DNA of 64,000 nt from Pandoraea sputorum (GTDB lineage: Bacteria; Pseudomonadota; Gammaproteobacteria; Burkholderiales; Burkholderiaceae), in assembly GCF_000814845.2 (NCBI RefSeq), contig NZ_CP010431.2, forward strand, positions 4,960,001 to 5,024,000. Reading direction: 5' to 3'. The notes beneath the pieces are model-generated. The model saw only the letters and a program-made list of their open reading frames with translations. It was not told the origin of the DNA and did no database searches. Both the position numbers and the translations under genes were made by a program. Shown here piece by piece: positions 38,280 to 50,845 of this stretch (position 1 is its first letter; the number at the start of each line of letters is the position of its first letter).

Positions 38280-39548
38280 TTATTGACGCACTTCGCCGTG
38301 CCCGAACACGACGTACTTCAGACTCGTCAGCCCTTCAAGACCGACGGGACCGCGCGCGTGCAGCTTGTCGTTCGAGATGCCGATCTCCGCGCCCAGACCG
38401 AACTCGAAACCGTCGGCAAAACGCGTGCTGGCGTTGATCATCACGCTCGCCGAATCGACCTCGCGCAGGAACTGCATGGCGTCGGTGTAGTTCTCCGTCA
38501 CGATGGCGTCGGTGTGGTGCGAGCCGTAACGGTTGATGTGAGCGATGGCGGGCGCCATGCCGTCGACGATCTTAATCGCCAACACCGGCGCGAGATATTC
38601 CGTCGACCAGTCTTCCTCGGTCGCGGCAATCGCGCCGCTCACACCGGCTGCGGTCAGTGCAGCGAGCGTACGTTCGCAACCGCGCAGCTCGACCTGCTTG
38701 TTCTGGAACATGCGGGCGATGGCAGGCAGTTGACCGATGGCCTGCTGATCGACGAGCAACGTCTCCATCGTGTTGCACGTGCCGTAGCGATGCGTCTTGG
38801 CGTTCTCGCAGATCGCAAGTGCCTTGACCGGATCGGCGCGGCCGTCGACATAGACGTGGCAGATGCCGTCGAGGTGCTTGATCATCGGCACGCGCGCGTC
38901 CTGCATCAGGCGCGCGATCAGGCTCTTGCCGCCGCGCGGCACGATCACGTCGACATACTCGGTCATGGTGATGAGTTCGCCCACGGCGGCGCGGTCCGGT
39001 GTGCTCACGACCTGCACGGCGTCGCCGGGCAGGCCCGTGGAAGCGAGTGCCTGCGCGATAAGCGCCGCCAGCGCCGTGTTGCTTTCAATGGCTTCCGAGC
39101 CGCCGCGCAGAATGGTGGCGTTGCCCGACTTGAGGCACAGCGCCGCAGCGTCGATGGTGACGTTCGGACGAGACTCGTAAATGATGCCGATCACGCCCAG
39201 CGGTACGCGCATCTGACCGACCTGAATACCGCTCGGTTGCACGCGCACGTTGCTGATCTCACCGATGGGATCGGACAGCCCGGCAATCTGGCGCAGGCCC
39301 TCGACCATCGTACGCAGCGCCTTGTCCGACAGCGTAAGACGGTCGATGAAGGCGGCGTCCTGGCCATTGGCGCGCGCGCGTTCGAGGTCGCGACGGTTCA
39401 CGTCCTGCAACTTCGCGCCGTCGCGTTCGATGGCGTCGGCAATGGCGAGCAAGGCGCGGTTCTTGGCGGCAGTGTCGGCACGCGCCATGGCGCGCGATGC
39501 TTCGCGAGCGCGCTGGCCCAGCGATTGCATGTAGGCTTTGATGTCCAT
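38280..39548 (-). CDS. proA: Gamma-glutamyl phosphate reductase
   Basis: A 422-residue NADPH-dependent enzyme of proline synthesis, reducing gamma-glutamyl phosphate to the semialdehyde. The catalytic cysteine lies in [11 protein letters not shown] and the C-terminal ARTG-like region is [20 protein letters not shown]. It follows holA by about 90 bases on the minus strand. proB is not in the window. Confidence 0.96.
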   Translation of the reverse strand: MDIKAYMQSLGQRAREASRAMARADTAAKNRALLAIADAIERDGAKLQDVNRRDLERARANGQDAAFIDRLTLSDKALRTMVEGLRQIAGLSDPIGEISNVRVQPSGIQVGQMRVPLGVIGIIYESRPNVTIDAAALCLKSGNATILRGGSEAIESNTALAALIAQALASTGLPGDAVQVVSTPDRAAVGELITMTEYVDVIVPRGGKSLIARLMQDARVPMIKHLDGICHVYVDGRADPVKALAICENAKTHRYGTCNTMETLLVDQQAIGQLPAIARMFQNKQVELRGCERTLAALTAAGVSGAIAATEEDWSTEYLAPVLAIKIVDGMAPAIAHINRYGSHHTDAIVTENYTDAMQFLREVDSASVMINASTRFADGFEFGLGAEIGISNDKLHARGPVGLEGLTSLKYVVFGHGEVRQ

Positions 39549-39639
39549 ATCGTGGTTCAGAGAATTCGGGATATCGAGATGTCAGGATGCCGGGCGCTGT
39601 GAGCGGCGTTGCCGCCGTGACCGGACGCGTTGAGCGATT

Positions 39640-40719
39640 TCAGGCGTGTGCTGGGCGCGCGGCGCGAGTGGCGCGCGCCACCGGCGGTCGCTCACCGGCG
39701 AGCAGCAGCCCGAGTTGCAGCATGCCGTCCCACGGATCGCTCGGCAGACCTTCAGCGCGCAGACCCTTGACCTGACGATCCAGACGCGCGGCCAGTTGCA
39801 GGGCTTGCGCGAGCATCGGTGCCGTGACACGCCCCACCGCCTGCTCCATCAGTCGTTCGCGCGGACCCCAGACACGGTATTCGCGCAGCAGCATGGCAAC
39901 CGGTTTGCCCGACGCCATCCCGCGTGTGATCTTGGCGAGCGTGCGCACTTCTTCGGTGAGCGCCCACAGCACGAGCGGCGCAGCCTCGCCTTCTCCGCGC
40001 AGCCCGTCGAGCATACGCACCAACCGGGCAACGTCGCCCGAGAGCACCGCTTCGCTGAGTTTGAAGACGTCGTAACGCGCCACATTGAGCACGGCGTCCT
40101 GCACCTGCTCGAACGCGAGCACGCCCGCCGGGTACAGCAAACCGAGCTTCTGAATTTCCTGATGCGCCGCGAGCAGATTGCCTTCGACGCGATCGGCGAT
40201 GAATTGCAGGACACGTCGTCCCGGCTCACCAGCTTCGACCCGTTGCCCCTGCGCCGAGAGACGCTGCGCAATCCAGTCAGGCAAACGTGCACGATCGACC
40301 GGATCGACCTTGACCGTCACACCGGCCCGGTCGAGAGACGTGAACCAATCGGATTTGCTTGCCGCAGCGTCGAGCCGGGGCAGCGTAATGATGGTCAGCA
40401 CATCGCTGTTGGCCGCGTCGGCGTGCGCCTTGAGCGCCGCCCCGCCGTCCTTGCCCGGCTTACCGCCGGGGATGCGCAATTCGATGAGCTTCTTGTCGCC
40501 GAACAGCGACATCGACTGTCCTGCGTTCGCGAGCGCGCCCCAATCGAAACTGCGCTCGACGCTGAGTACGTCACGCTCGGTATAGCCGCCCGCACGCGCT
40601 GCCGCACGCACGCGGTCCACCGCCTCCTGCACGAGCAGGCTCTCGTCGCCGTAGATCGTGTAGATCGGCGAGAGCGTCTTGGCGAGGTGCGCGTCGAGCG
40701 CGTCGGGGCGCAATTGCAT
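39640..40719 (-). CDS. holA: DNA polymerase III delta subunit
   Basis: A 359-residue clamp-loader subunit that opens the beta sliding clamp. It has the AAA+-like fold without nucleotide binding; the N-terminal IYTIYGDESLLVQEA and the central LPDWIAQRL and EGNLLAAHQEIQKL are typical. The C-terminus ends in an Arg/Ala-rich tail. It lies between lptE and proA, the standard order in Burkholderiales. Confidence 0.94.
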   Translation of the reverse strand: MQLRPDALDAHLAKTLSPIYTIYGDESLLVQEAVDRVRAAARAGGYTERDVLSVERSFDWGALANAGQSMSLFGDKKLIELRIPGGKPGKDGGAALKAHADAANSDVLTIITLPRLDAAASKSDWFTSLDRAGVTVKVDPVDRARLPDWIAQRLSAQGQRVEAGEPGRRVLQFIADRVEGNLLAAHQEIQKLGLLYPAGVLAFEQVQDAVLNVARYDVFKLSEAVLSGDVARLVRMLDGLRGEGEAAPLVLWALTEEVRTLAKITRGMASGKPVAMLLREYRVWGPRERLMEQAVGRVTAPMLAQALQLAARLDRQVKGLRAEGLPSDPWDGMLQLGLLLAGERPPVARATRAARPAHA

Positions 40720-40772
40720 GGCGGCGGTGTGGTTTTCCTTAACGTACTTTTGTAGTGCTGTGGGTCCGGCAA

Positions 40773-41315
40773 TTACTGTTCCGGCTTTGCTTCCGGCATT
40801 GATTTCACGGCTTCCATACGGCGGATGATCTGATCGACGGCGTCCTTCTGCATGTCGCGATTGAGCAAAGCCGCTTCGGTGTCGCGTGCGGTCGTCTCGT
40901 TATCGCTGTAGGGCAGGTTACGCACCAGGCGGATCGTGGTCAGCGGAATGATCGGCCGGCCATCGGGGGTCACGAGCTGGAACGTGAAGGCGCTGCGCAT
41001 TTCGTACTCACGCGCCTGACCGTTCGAATCCAGACTCACGGCCGTACGGGTGTTCGTGATGCTCACGATCTCCAGTCGCGCATCGGCATCCTTCGGCTCG
41101 GTCACAACGACCGTGCCCTTGCTGCCGTAACGGATGTAGCGCGAAATATCGACCGACATCTGACCGCCGCCCGAAATGTACAGACGATGGAATGCGTACT
41201 CGCTCGCGCCGCGCAGCTGGAAGCCGCACGCCGACAACGTCAGTGCGCAACCCAGCAGCGCAATCCAACTGAAAATCCTGCGCGTCACACCGACGCCTCG
41301 TTGCCCGGAAGTCAT
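40773..41315 (-). CDS. lptE: LPS-assembly lipoprotein LptE
   Basis: A 180-residue outer-membrane lipoprotein that plugs the LptD barrel. A lipobox LSAC places the lipidated Cys at residue 30, followed by GFQLRG, the typical LptE start of the mature chain. I chose ATG 41315, which gives a normal lipoprotein signal; an upstream in-frame ATG would add 20 residues. It is downstream of leuS and upstream of holA. Confidence 0.92.
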   Translation of the reverse strand: MTSGQRGVGVTRRIFSWIALLGCALTLSACGFQLRGASEYAFHRLYISGGGQMSVDISRYIRYGSKGTVVVTEPKDADARLEIVSITNTRTAVSLDSNGQAREYEMRSAFTFQLVTPDGRPIIPLTTIRLVRNLPYSDNETTARDTEAALLNRDMQKDAVDQIIRRMEAVKSMPEAKPEQ

Positions 41316-41399
41316 TTGCACGTGATGTGCCCTCTTCTCACCAAACGTCATCAACCGACTGGGGGAGGCAACCACCGCCCCCGCATTCTCTGATCGCGC

Positions 41400-44318
<2,919 letters not shown>

Positions 44319-45119
44319 TCAGCGTAGGCCCAGCACGTCCTGCATGTCGAACAGACCGGTCTTGTGCTGTGCGAGGAAACGCGCCGCACGCAGCGAACCT
44401 TGCGCGTACGAGAGGCGGCTCGACGACTTGTGCGTGATCTCGATACGCTCGCCGATCCCGGCGAACAGCACCGTGTGATCGCCGACGATATCGCCGCCGC
44501 GCACCGTCGCGAAACCGATCGTCGACGGATCGCGTTCGCCGGTCACGCCTTCACGGCCGTAAATCGCACATTCCTTCAGATCGCGACCCAGCGCTTCGGC
44601 GACAACTTCGCCCATGCGCAGCGCCGTGCCCGACGGGGCATCGACCTTGTGACGGTGATGGGCTTCGATGATCTCGATGTCGTAGCCGGTATTCAGGATT
44701 TTCGCGGCGATTTCGAGCAGCTTGAACGTGGCATTCACGCCGACGCTCATGTTCGGCGCGAACACGACGGCGACCTGTTCGGCACCCTTTGCCAGAAGCG
44801 CCTTGTCTTCTTCCGAGAAACCGGTCGTGCCGACGATCATCTTCACGCCATGCTTTTGCGCGGCCGCCAGGTGCATCAGCGTGCCTTCCGGGCGCGTAAA
44901 GTCGATCAGGTATTCGGCATTGGCCAGGGCGGCATCGAGATCGGCGGTGATCTTCACGCCGGTGTCGCGGCCGAGGAACGCGCCAGCGTCGATACCGAGC
45001 GCCGGGCTGCCTTCACGGTCGAGTGCGCCAACCAGCTCTGCGTCGTCTGCCGCGAGCACGGTTTCGATCAGCATCCGGCCCATACGGCCGGAGGCCCCTG
45101 CAATCGCAATCTTCATCAT
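44319..45119 (-). CDS. dapB: 4-hydroxy-tetrahydrodipicolinate reductase
   Basis: A 266-residue NAD(P)H-dependent enzyme of lysine and diaminopimelate synthesis. The nucleotide-binding loop is [10 protein letters not shown], and the substrate/catalytic block is [14 protein letters not shown]. Length is standard. It follows bamE by 39 bases on the minus strand, a conserved pair in this order. Confidence 0.97.
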   Translation of the reverse strand: MMKIAIAGASGRMGRMLIETVLAADDAELVGALDREGSPALGIDAGAFLGRDTGVKITADLDAALANAEYLIDFTRPEGTLMHLAAAQKHGVKMIVGTTGFSEEDKALLAKGAEQVAVVFAPNMSVGVNATFKLLEIAAKILNTGYDIEIIEAHHRHKVDAPSGTALRMGEVVAEALGRDLKECAIYGREGVTGERDPSTIGFATVRGGDIVGDHTVLFAGIGERIEITHKSSSRLSYAQGSLRAARFLAQHKTGLFDMQDVLGLR

Positions 45120-45158
45120 GGTGAGTCTTTCGTCGTCTTTCTACCGGCTTTCAGCCGC

Positions 45159-45878
45159 TTACTGGGGCATCGAGAAGAGACCGCCACCGGAGGTCACACG
45201 CGGCGACGGGACCAGTCCTGTGCCCGAGGCCGTGCCGGCCGAGCCGGACGTACCGGCACGCGGCGCCGGTGCGCTCGATTGCGTCGTCGGTGCGGGCTTG
45301 GCTGCGGCCGCGACATTGGCAGCGGCGTCTGTCGAGACGGTCGCTACATCGGTCGGTGCGGGTGCTGCGGTCGGTGCCGCTGCAGCGGCGTCCGGCGACG
45401 GTGCGGTGGCTTCGGCAGCCGCAGCGCTCGCGGTCGACGGTGCGGGCGCGTCCGTCTTCACGGTCTTGCCCTTCTGGCCGTCGATTTCCTGCACCAGTTG
45501 ATACTCGGTCGGCAGATTTTCGCCGCCTTCCCAACGTGCCAGCGTGTCGCCTTCGAAGTACACCTTCAGGTGGCGCTCCTGAACGACCGACGCGTTGCCG
45601 CGCTTGAAGTAGAAGACGTAATCCCAGCGATTCGCATGGAAGATGTCGGCGAGCAGCGGCGTGCCGAGCAACTGGCGAACCTGATCGCGCGTCATGCCTG
45701 CCTTAAGCTGCTCATAGGCTTCCTTCGAGACGAAGTTGCCCTGAACGATGTTGATTCGATACGGCGTGACCACGCCGATAACCTTGTCGGTCACGCTGTC
45801 ATACGTCGAGCAGCCAGCCAGGGCAAGGAATGCCGCGGCTGCGCAGACGGAGAACGGAAGGGAGAGATAACGACGCAA
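45159..45878 (-). CDS. bamE: Outer-membrane assembly lipoprotein BamE with a long Ala/Pro tail
   Basis: A BAM-complex lipoprotein for outer-membrane protein insertion. A lipobox LAGC gives Cys 23 as the lipidated residue. The SmpA/OmlA domain spans about residues 25-135 (GMTRDQVRQLLGTPLL, WDYVFYFKRG). The last ~97 residues are a low-complexity Ala/Pro/Thr tail, so the protein is 239 residues where about 115-180 would be usual. The start used is TTG 45878, because it opens directly at the signal peptide; an upstream in-frame ATG near 45942 would bury the signal. It is divergent from fur. Confidence 0.88.
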   Translation of the reverse strand: MRRYLSLPFSVCAAAAFLALAGCSTYDSVTDKVIGVVTPYRINIVQGNFVSKEAYEQLKAGMTRDQVRQLLGTPLLADIFHANRWDYVFYFKRGNASVVQERHLKVYFEGDTLARWEGGENLPTEYQLVQEIDGQKGKTVKTDAPAPSTASAAAAEATAPSPDAAAAAPTAAPAPTDVATVSTDAAANVAAAAKPAPTTQSSAPAPRAGTSGSAGTASGTGLVPSPRVTSGGGLFSMPQ

Positions 45879-46043
45879 ATCTGACTCGCTTTCAAAAAGA
45901 TCGAACTTGAATCCGGCACGCCGGGCGCGCCGCCACATCGCCCCCGTTGACGGCACAACCGTCCCGTTTGCCCCGGTTTGCGCCCGGGCAAGGCAAAAAG
46001 GCATTATTATTGGGGCTGTATTGTACTCTAGGGACGTAGAGCG

Positions 46044-46475
46044 ATGCCGAATCCCGCCGATTTGAAAAATATCGGACTGAAAGCCACGCTTCCGCGCCTC
46101 AAGATTCTGGAGATCTTCCAGAATAGTGAGGTGCGCCACTTGACCGCTGAAGACGTATATCGTCATCTGCTCGGCGAAAATCTCGATATCGGCCTGGCCA
46201 CGGTTTACCGTGTCCTGACCCAGTTCGAGCAAGCCGGGCTATTGTCGCGCAGCAACTTTGAATCCGGCAAGGCCGTTTTCGAACTCAACGAAGGCCATCA
46301 CCACGATCACCTCGTGTGCATGGACTGCGGACGCGTCGAGGAATTCTTCGATGCCGAGATCGAACGCCGCCAGAAGCTGATCGCCAAGGAGCGCGGCTTC
46401 GCACTCCAGGAGCACTCGTTGGCGATGTACGGTAGTTGCACAAAGGATCCGTGCCCCCACCGTCAAAAAAATTAA
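46044..46475 (+). CDS. fur: Ferric uptake regulator Fur
   Basis: A 143-residue iron-responsive repressor. The N-terminal winged helix includes [14 protein letters not shown] and [16 protein letters not shown]. The metal site is in [19 protein letters not shown], and the C-terminal Cys-containing end is [13 protein letters not shown]. Divergence from bamE in a ~165-base gap is the typical proteobacterial arrangement. I could not point to a clean Fur box in that gap, though an AT-rich run lies around 46000-46012. It is not the presumed zinc regulator (Zur), which is a separate paralogue. Confidence 0.97.
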   Translation: MPNPADLKNIGLKATLPRLKILEIFQNSEVRHLTAEDVYRHLLGENLDIGLATVYRVLTQFEQAGLLSRSNFESGKAVFELNEGHHHDHLVCMDCGRVEEFFDAEIERRQKLIAKERGFALQEHSLAMYGSCTKDPCPHRQKN

Positions 46476-46489
46476 AAATGTAGCTGTCA

Positions 46490-46513
46490 GAATGCCTTCG
46501 GACGAAGGCATTC
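46490..46513 (+). other. Perfect 10-bp hairpin after fur
   Basis: GAATGCCTTC-GGAC-GAAGGCATTC is a perfect 10-bp inverted repeat with a 4-base loop, beginning 15 bases after the fur stop. There is no T tract after it. It probably stabilises or ends the fur mRNA. Confidence 0.5.
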
Positions 46514-46643
46514 AGGGACTTTCCACATCTCGGCCGCCGGGTTGATTCCTGCGTCGGCGCGCGTCGTCTACAATAATCCTCCCCGTAATATACGTTGAGA
46601 CGCGGATCGCGTCTTCGCGGGATCGCATTTTGGCCTGGCCCCT

Positions 46644-47507
46644 ATGACTAACGAAGAAATCCCCATCGACATGGTACGGAACGACGCAGACGAGATTACG
46701 TTAGCAGATGTTTTCGGCTTCATTCGCGAGAATCTGGCAGTGATTGCCGGCGTTGCCGTGGTCGGTGCTGCAATCGGTATCGGCAGTACCTTCGCCTTTC
46801 ACAAGCAATGGGAAGGTAAGGTCACGCTGCAAATCGGTCGGGCCGCCGGCTCGCCAGTCGCGGGTCCGGACGGTCCCCTTATCGAGTCGATTCAGCAAAC
46901 CGTGGGCCGGGTGCAATTGAGCACGTTCCGCGACAAGGTGACATCCGAGGTCATTCCGCAATTGCAGGGCGATGTCGAGGAACTGCGTAAGACGGTGGCA
47001 TGGAAAGCGTTGAAGGCGCGCGCGATTCAGGGCACCGCATACATGGAAATATCTGCACGCGGGACTTCACCTGAGCAGGCAGAGCAGGTTCTCATGGCCG
47101 CGACGCACCGGATCGAAACGGAGTACGCCGCGATTCTGGAGCGCGCCCGAGCGCTGCCGAAGCAGCAGTTGAGCGTCATCGATGCCGCCATCGAGTCAAA
47201 CACCAAGGCCCAGGAACAACTGAGCGCTGCGCTCGCGCATTCGAAGAATACAGATTCTGTGATCGCCCTGGGCGCTTTGCAGAGCAGCCGCGCTGAGCGT
47301 GCCACGCTTAACGATAGCCGCTACCGTGTCTCGCAATTGCTCGCGCCGGATCAGTCGTACAACACGCGCGTCGTGAGCGAGGTGCAGATCGGGCAAAACG
47401 CTGCGTTTCCGCGCAAGTTGTACTTCGGCGGTGCCGGCCTTGTACTCGGCGCACTCGTCGGTATGATTATCGGGCTGATCCGCAAATCGCGCGTTCAAAG
47501 CGCCTGA
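46644..47507 (+). CDS. Wzz-like chain-length determinant protein (orphan)
   Basis: A 287-residue inner-membrane protein with one transmembrane helix near each end (about residues 30-52 and 260-280) and a periplasmic region with a coiled-coil-prone middle. This is the topology of polysaccharide co-polymerases. The N-terminal EITLADVFGFIRENL and the C-terminal pre-helix proline (AAFPRKLYFGGAGLVLGA) fit Wzz. There is no kinase domain. No polysaccharide genes are nearby, so it would have to act on a cluster elsewhere. A TACAAT at 46569-46574 may be its -10. Confidence 0.75.
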   Translation: MTNEEIPIDMVRNDADEITLADVFGFIRENLAVIAGVAVVGAAIGIGSTFAFHKQWEGKVTLQIGRAAGSPVAGPDGPLIESIQQTVGRVQLSTFRDKVTSEVIPQLQGDVEELRKTVAWKALKARAIQGTAYMEISARGTSPEQAEQVLMAATHRIETEYAAILERARALPKQQLSVIDAAIESNTKAQEQLSAALAHSKNTDSVIALGALQSSRAERATLNDSRYRVSQLLAPDQSYNTRVVSEVQIGQNAAFPRKLYFGGAGLVLGALVGMIIGLIRKSRVQSA

Positions 47508-47550
47508 CCTGCGAAACGCGATCGCATAGTTTCTACGCATCGCCTGCATT

Positions 47551-47584
47551 AAAAAAGCCGCTGTCTCTCGACAGCGGCTTTTTT
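47551..47584. terminator. Bidirectional terminator between wzz-like gene and gap
   Basis: Six A residues, a 9-bp stem GCCGCTGTC-TCTC-GACAGCGGC and six T residues make a symmetric intrinsic terminator. It can serve the rightward wzz-like gene and the leftward gap gene, which converge here. Confidence 0.92.
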
Positions 47585-47602
47585 GACTTCTGATACCGGC
47601 GA

Positions 47603-48613
47603 TTACTTCGCAGCCATCAGCGCGACGGTCGTGTCGAGCATGCGGTTCGAGAAGCCCCACTCGTTGTCGTACCACGAGCTGACCTTCACCAGACGACCCG
47701 ACACCTTCGTCAGCGTGCCGTCGAAGTTCGACGACGCCGGGTTGTGGTTGAAGTCGACCGACACCAGCGGTGCCGTGTTGTACGTAGCGATGGCCTTCAG
47801 CGAACCTTCGGCGGCTTCCTTCAGGATCGCGTTGACTTCGTCGACCGTCGTATCGCGCTTGGCGATGAACGACAGGTCAACGATCGACACGTTGATCGTC
47901 GGGACGCGAATGGCGTAGCCGTCGAGCTTGCCGTTGAGTTCCGGCAGCACCAGGCCGACGGCGGAAGCTGCACCCGTCTTCGTCGGGATCATGCTCATCG
48001 TGGCCGAACGGGCGCGACGCAGGTCTTCGTGATAGACGTCCGTCAGCACCTGGTCGTTCGTGTAGGCGTGAACGGTCGTCATCAGGCCCGTTTCCAGACC
48101 GATCTTGTCGTGCAGCGGCTTGACCAGCGGTGCCAGGCAGTTCGTGGTGCACGAAGCGTTCGAGATGACCGTGTCGGTCGACTTGAGCACGCCTTCGTTC
48201 ACGCCGAACACGACCGTCGCGTCCACATCCTTGCCGCCCGGGGCCGAGATGATGACCTTCTTCGCGCCGCCCTTCAGGTGAGCGCTGGCCTTTTCCTTCG
48301 TGGTGAAGAAGCCGGTGCACTCAAGCACGACGTCGACGTTCAGCTCGCCCCACGGCAGTTCGGCCGGGTTGCGGTTAGCCAGCACGCGGATCTTGTCGCC
48401 GTTGACGATCATGAAGTCGCCATCGACCGACACAGTGCCCGGGAACTTGCCGTGCGCCGTATCGTATTGCGTGAGGTGGGCGTTCGTCTGTGCATTGCCG
48501 AGATCGTTGATGGCAACGATTTCGATGTCGTGCTTCTTGCCACCTTCGTAGTGGGCACGCAGTACGTTGCGGCCGATACGGCCGTAGCCGTTAATAGCGA
48601 CGCGAATGGTCAT
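47603..48613 (-). CDS. gap: Glyceraldehyde-3-phosphate dehydrogenase
   Basis: A 336-residue NAD-dependent glycolytic/gluconeogenic enzyme. The N-terminus [17 protein letters not shown] and the catalytic cysteine motif [12 protein letters not shown] are canonical. ATG 48613 gives the standard length and follows a GGAGATACCCCC leader. It lies 28 bases downstream of tkt, so the two central carbon genes form one operon. Confidence 0.98.
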   Translation of the reverse strand: MTIRVAINGYGRIGRNVLRAHYEGGKKHDIEIVAINDLGNAQTNAHLTQYDTAHGKFPGTVSVDGDFMIVNGDKIRVLANRNPAELPWGELNVDVVLECTGFFTTKEKASAHLKGGAKKVIISAPGGKDVDATVVFGVNEGVLKSTDTVISNASCTTNCLAPLVKPLHDKIGLETGLMTTVHAYTNDQVLTDVYHEDLRRARSATMSMIPTKTGAASAVGLVLPELNGKLDGYAIRVPTINVSIVDLSFIAKRDTTVDEVNAILKEAAEGSLKAIATYNTAPLVSVDFNHNPASSNFDGTLTKVSGRLVKVSSWYDNEWGFSNRMLDTTVALMAAK

Positions 48614-48641
48614 GGGGGTATCTCCGTAAGGTCTAACGAAA

Positions 48642-50654
48642 TCAGCCAAGCACGGACTTTGCCGTGGCGACCACATGGTCGACGGTGAAGCCGAAGTGTT
48701 TGAACAGCACGCCGGCCGGAGCCGACTCGCCAAAGGTATCGATGCCGACCACGCCGCCTTCCAGGCCGACGTACTTATGCCAGAACGCCGTCACACCGGC
48801 TTCCACGGCCACACGCGGCACGCCGCGCGGCAGCACGCTCTCGCGGTAGGCCTTGTCCTGACGATCGAACACATTGGTCGACGGCATGGACACGACACGT
48901 GCAGCAATCCCTTCGGCTGCCAGCGCTTCGGCGCCCTTGAGCGCCAGATCCATTTCCGAGCCGGTCGCGATCAGGATGATCTGCGGATTGGCCACGTCGC
49001 GCAGCACGTAGCCGCCACGACGGATATCGGCGATCTGCGCATCGCTGCGCGAGACGAACGGCAAATTCTGACGGCTCAGCACCAGGCTCGACGGACCGTC
49101 GTGACGCTCCACAGCAGCCACCCAGGCAGCCGCCGTTTCCGTCGTATCGCACGGACGCCACAGATCCATCTGCGGAATCAGGCGCAAGCTCGAGACATGC
49201 TCGATCGACTGGTGCGTCGGGCCGTCTTCGCCCAGGCCGATCGAATCGTGCGTGAACACGAAGATCGAACGCAGCTTCATGAGCGCAGCCATACGCAGCG
49301 CATTGCGGCTGTAGTCGGAGAACGTCAGGAACGTGCCGCCGAACGGGATGTAACCACCATGCAGCGCAATACCGTTCATGATGGCGCTCATGCCGAACTC
49401 GCGCACACCGTAGTTGATGTGATTGCCGAACTGCACGCCGTCCGCATTGGCGCGCACCGCCTTGCTGGCCTTCCAGTTCGTCAGGTTCGAGCCGGTCAGG
49501 TCAGCCGAGCCGCCCAGGAATTCCGGCAACGCGGCAGCAAGGCCTTCGATGGCGAGTTGCGACGCCTTACGCGTTGCCACCGTCTCGGCCTTTTCATTGG
49601 TCTTGGCGATGAGGGCGGCAGCGGCGGCCTTGAAGTCGCCGGGCAGTTCGCCCTTCATGCGGCGCTCGAACTCGGCAGCTTCCGCCGGGAACTGGCCACG
49701 ATAAGCAGCGAAACGTTCGTTCCACGCGGCTTCGGCCTGTTGACCGGCCGCCTTGGCGTCCCATGCGGCATAGACGTCGGCCGGCACTTCGAACGGCGGC
49801 AGATTCCAGCCGAGCGCTGCGCGCGTCGCGGCGATTTCGTCGGCACCGAGCGGCGCGCCGTGCACGTCGTGACCGCCTTCCTTGTTCGGTGCGCCCTTGC
49901 CGATCAGCGTCTTGCAGCAGATCAGCGTCGGACGATCGGACTTCTTGGCTTGTGCGATGGCCGCGTCGACCGCATCGGCGTTATGACCGTCGATACCGCG
50001 AATAACGTTCCAGCCATAGGCTTCGAAACGCTTCGGCGTATCGTCGGCAAACCAGTATTCGACGTCGCCATCGATCGAGATGCCGTTATCGTCGTACAGC
50101 GCGATGAGCTTGTTCAGACGCAGCGTACCCGCGAGCGAGCAGGCTTCGTGCGAGATGCCTTCCATCAGGCAACCATCGCCGAGGAACGCATACGTGTAGT
50201 GATCGACGATGTCGTTGCCCGGACGGTTGAATTCCTTGGCGAGCAGCGCTTCGGCGAGTGCGAAACCGACGGCATTCGTGATGCCCTGACCCAGCGGGCC
50301 CGTGGTCGTCTCGACGCCCGGCGTAATGCCCACTTCCGGGTGCCCCGGCGTCTTGCTGTGCAGTTGACGGAAGTGCTTGAGCTCTTCGATCGGCAGATCG
50401 TAACCCGTCAGATGCAACAACGAGTAGATCAGCATCGAGCCGTGGCCGTTCGACAGCACGAAGCGGTCACGGTCAGCCCAATGCGGATTGGTGGGGTTGT
50501 GCTTGAGATGGCGGCCCCACAGAGCGACCGCGATATCGGCCATGCCCATGGGCGCGCCAGGGTGACCGGAGTTGGCCTGTTGGACCGCATCCATGGAAAG
50601 GACGCGAATAGCAGAGGCCATCAGCGCAGCTGTAGCAGGAGAGGAGTTCGTCAT
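48642..50654 (-). CDS. tkt: Transketolase
   Basis: A 670-residue thiamine-diphosphate enzyme that moves two-carbon units in the pentose-phosphate pathway. The N-terminal block [17 protein letters not shown], the TPP-binding motif [14 protein letters not shown] and the C-terminal half ([18 protein letters not shown]) are typical. ATG 50654 begins the canonical sequence; longer in-frame starts have no similarity to the family. It is divergent from the spermidine-synthase homologue across 191 bases. Confidence 0.97.
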   Translation of the reverse strand: MTNSSPATAALMASAIRVLSMDAVQQANSGHPGAPMGMADIAVALWGRHLKHNPTNPHWADRDRFVLSNGHGSMLIYSLLHLTGYDLPIEELKHFRQLHSKTPGHPEVGITPGVETTTGPLGQGITNAVGFALAEALLAKEFNRPGNDIVDHYTYAFLGDGCLMEGISHEACSLAGTLRLNKLIALYDDNGISIDGDVEYWFADDTPKRFEAYGWNVIRGIDGHNADAVDAAIAQAKKSDRPTLICCKTLIGKGAPNKEGGHDVHGAPLGADEIAATRAALGWNLPPFEVPADVYAAWDAKAAGQQAEAAWNERFAAYRGQFPAEAAEFERRMKGELPGDFKAAAAALIAKTNEKAETVATRKASQLAIEGLAAALPEFLGGSADLTGSNLTNWKASKAVRANADGVQFGNHINYGVREFGMSAIMNGIALHGGYIPFGGTFLTFSDYSRNALRMAALMKLRSIFVFTHDSIGLGEDGPTHQSIEHVSSLRLIPQMDLWRPCDTTETAAAWVAAVERHDGPSSLVLSRQNLPFVSRSDAQIADIRRGGYVLRDVANPQIILIATGSEMDLALKGAEALAAEGIAARVVSMPSTNVFDRQDKAYRESVLPRGVPRVAVEAGVTAFWHKYVGLEGGVVGIDTFGESAPAGVLFKHFGFTVDHVVATAKSVLG

Positions 50655-50845
50655 GGTGACCAGCCGGAAGAGCGGGCGTGCCCCGTTGCCGCGAGCTGCC
50701 GCGCGAAATTCAAATGCAGGAAAAGACCGAGATTTTACCAGAATCGCCCCCTGCCCGGGTCGTTCACGGCGAACTTCCTCAACCGGCGGGAACGTGGAAT
50801 CATGCGAAGAAGTGATGCGATCGCCACAAATTAGAGGAAGTTGTC

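Noticed and set aside
45879..46043. A Fur box in the bamE-fur gap
   Set aside because: Only an AT-rich run around 46000-46012 vaguely resembles one; I could not align it to the 19-bp consensus with confidence.
48675..50834. 719-codon open frame antisense to transketolase
   Set aside because: Same reason: composition typical of a shadow frame, no domain recognisable.
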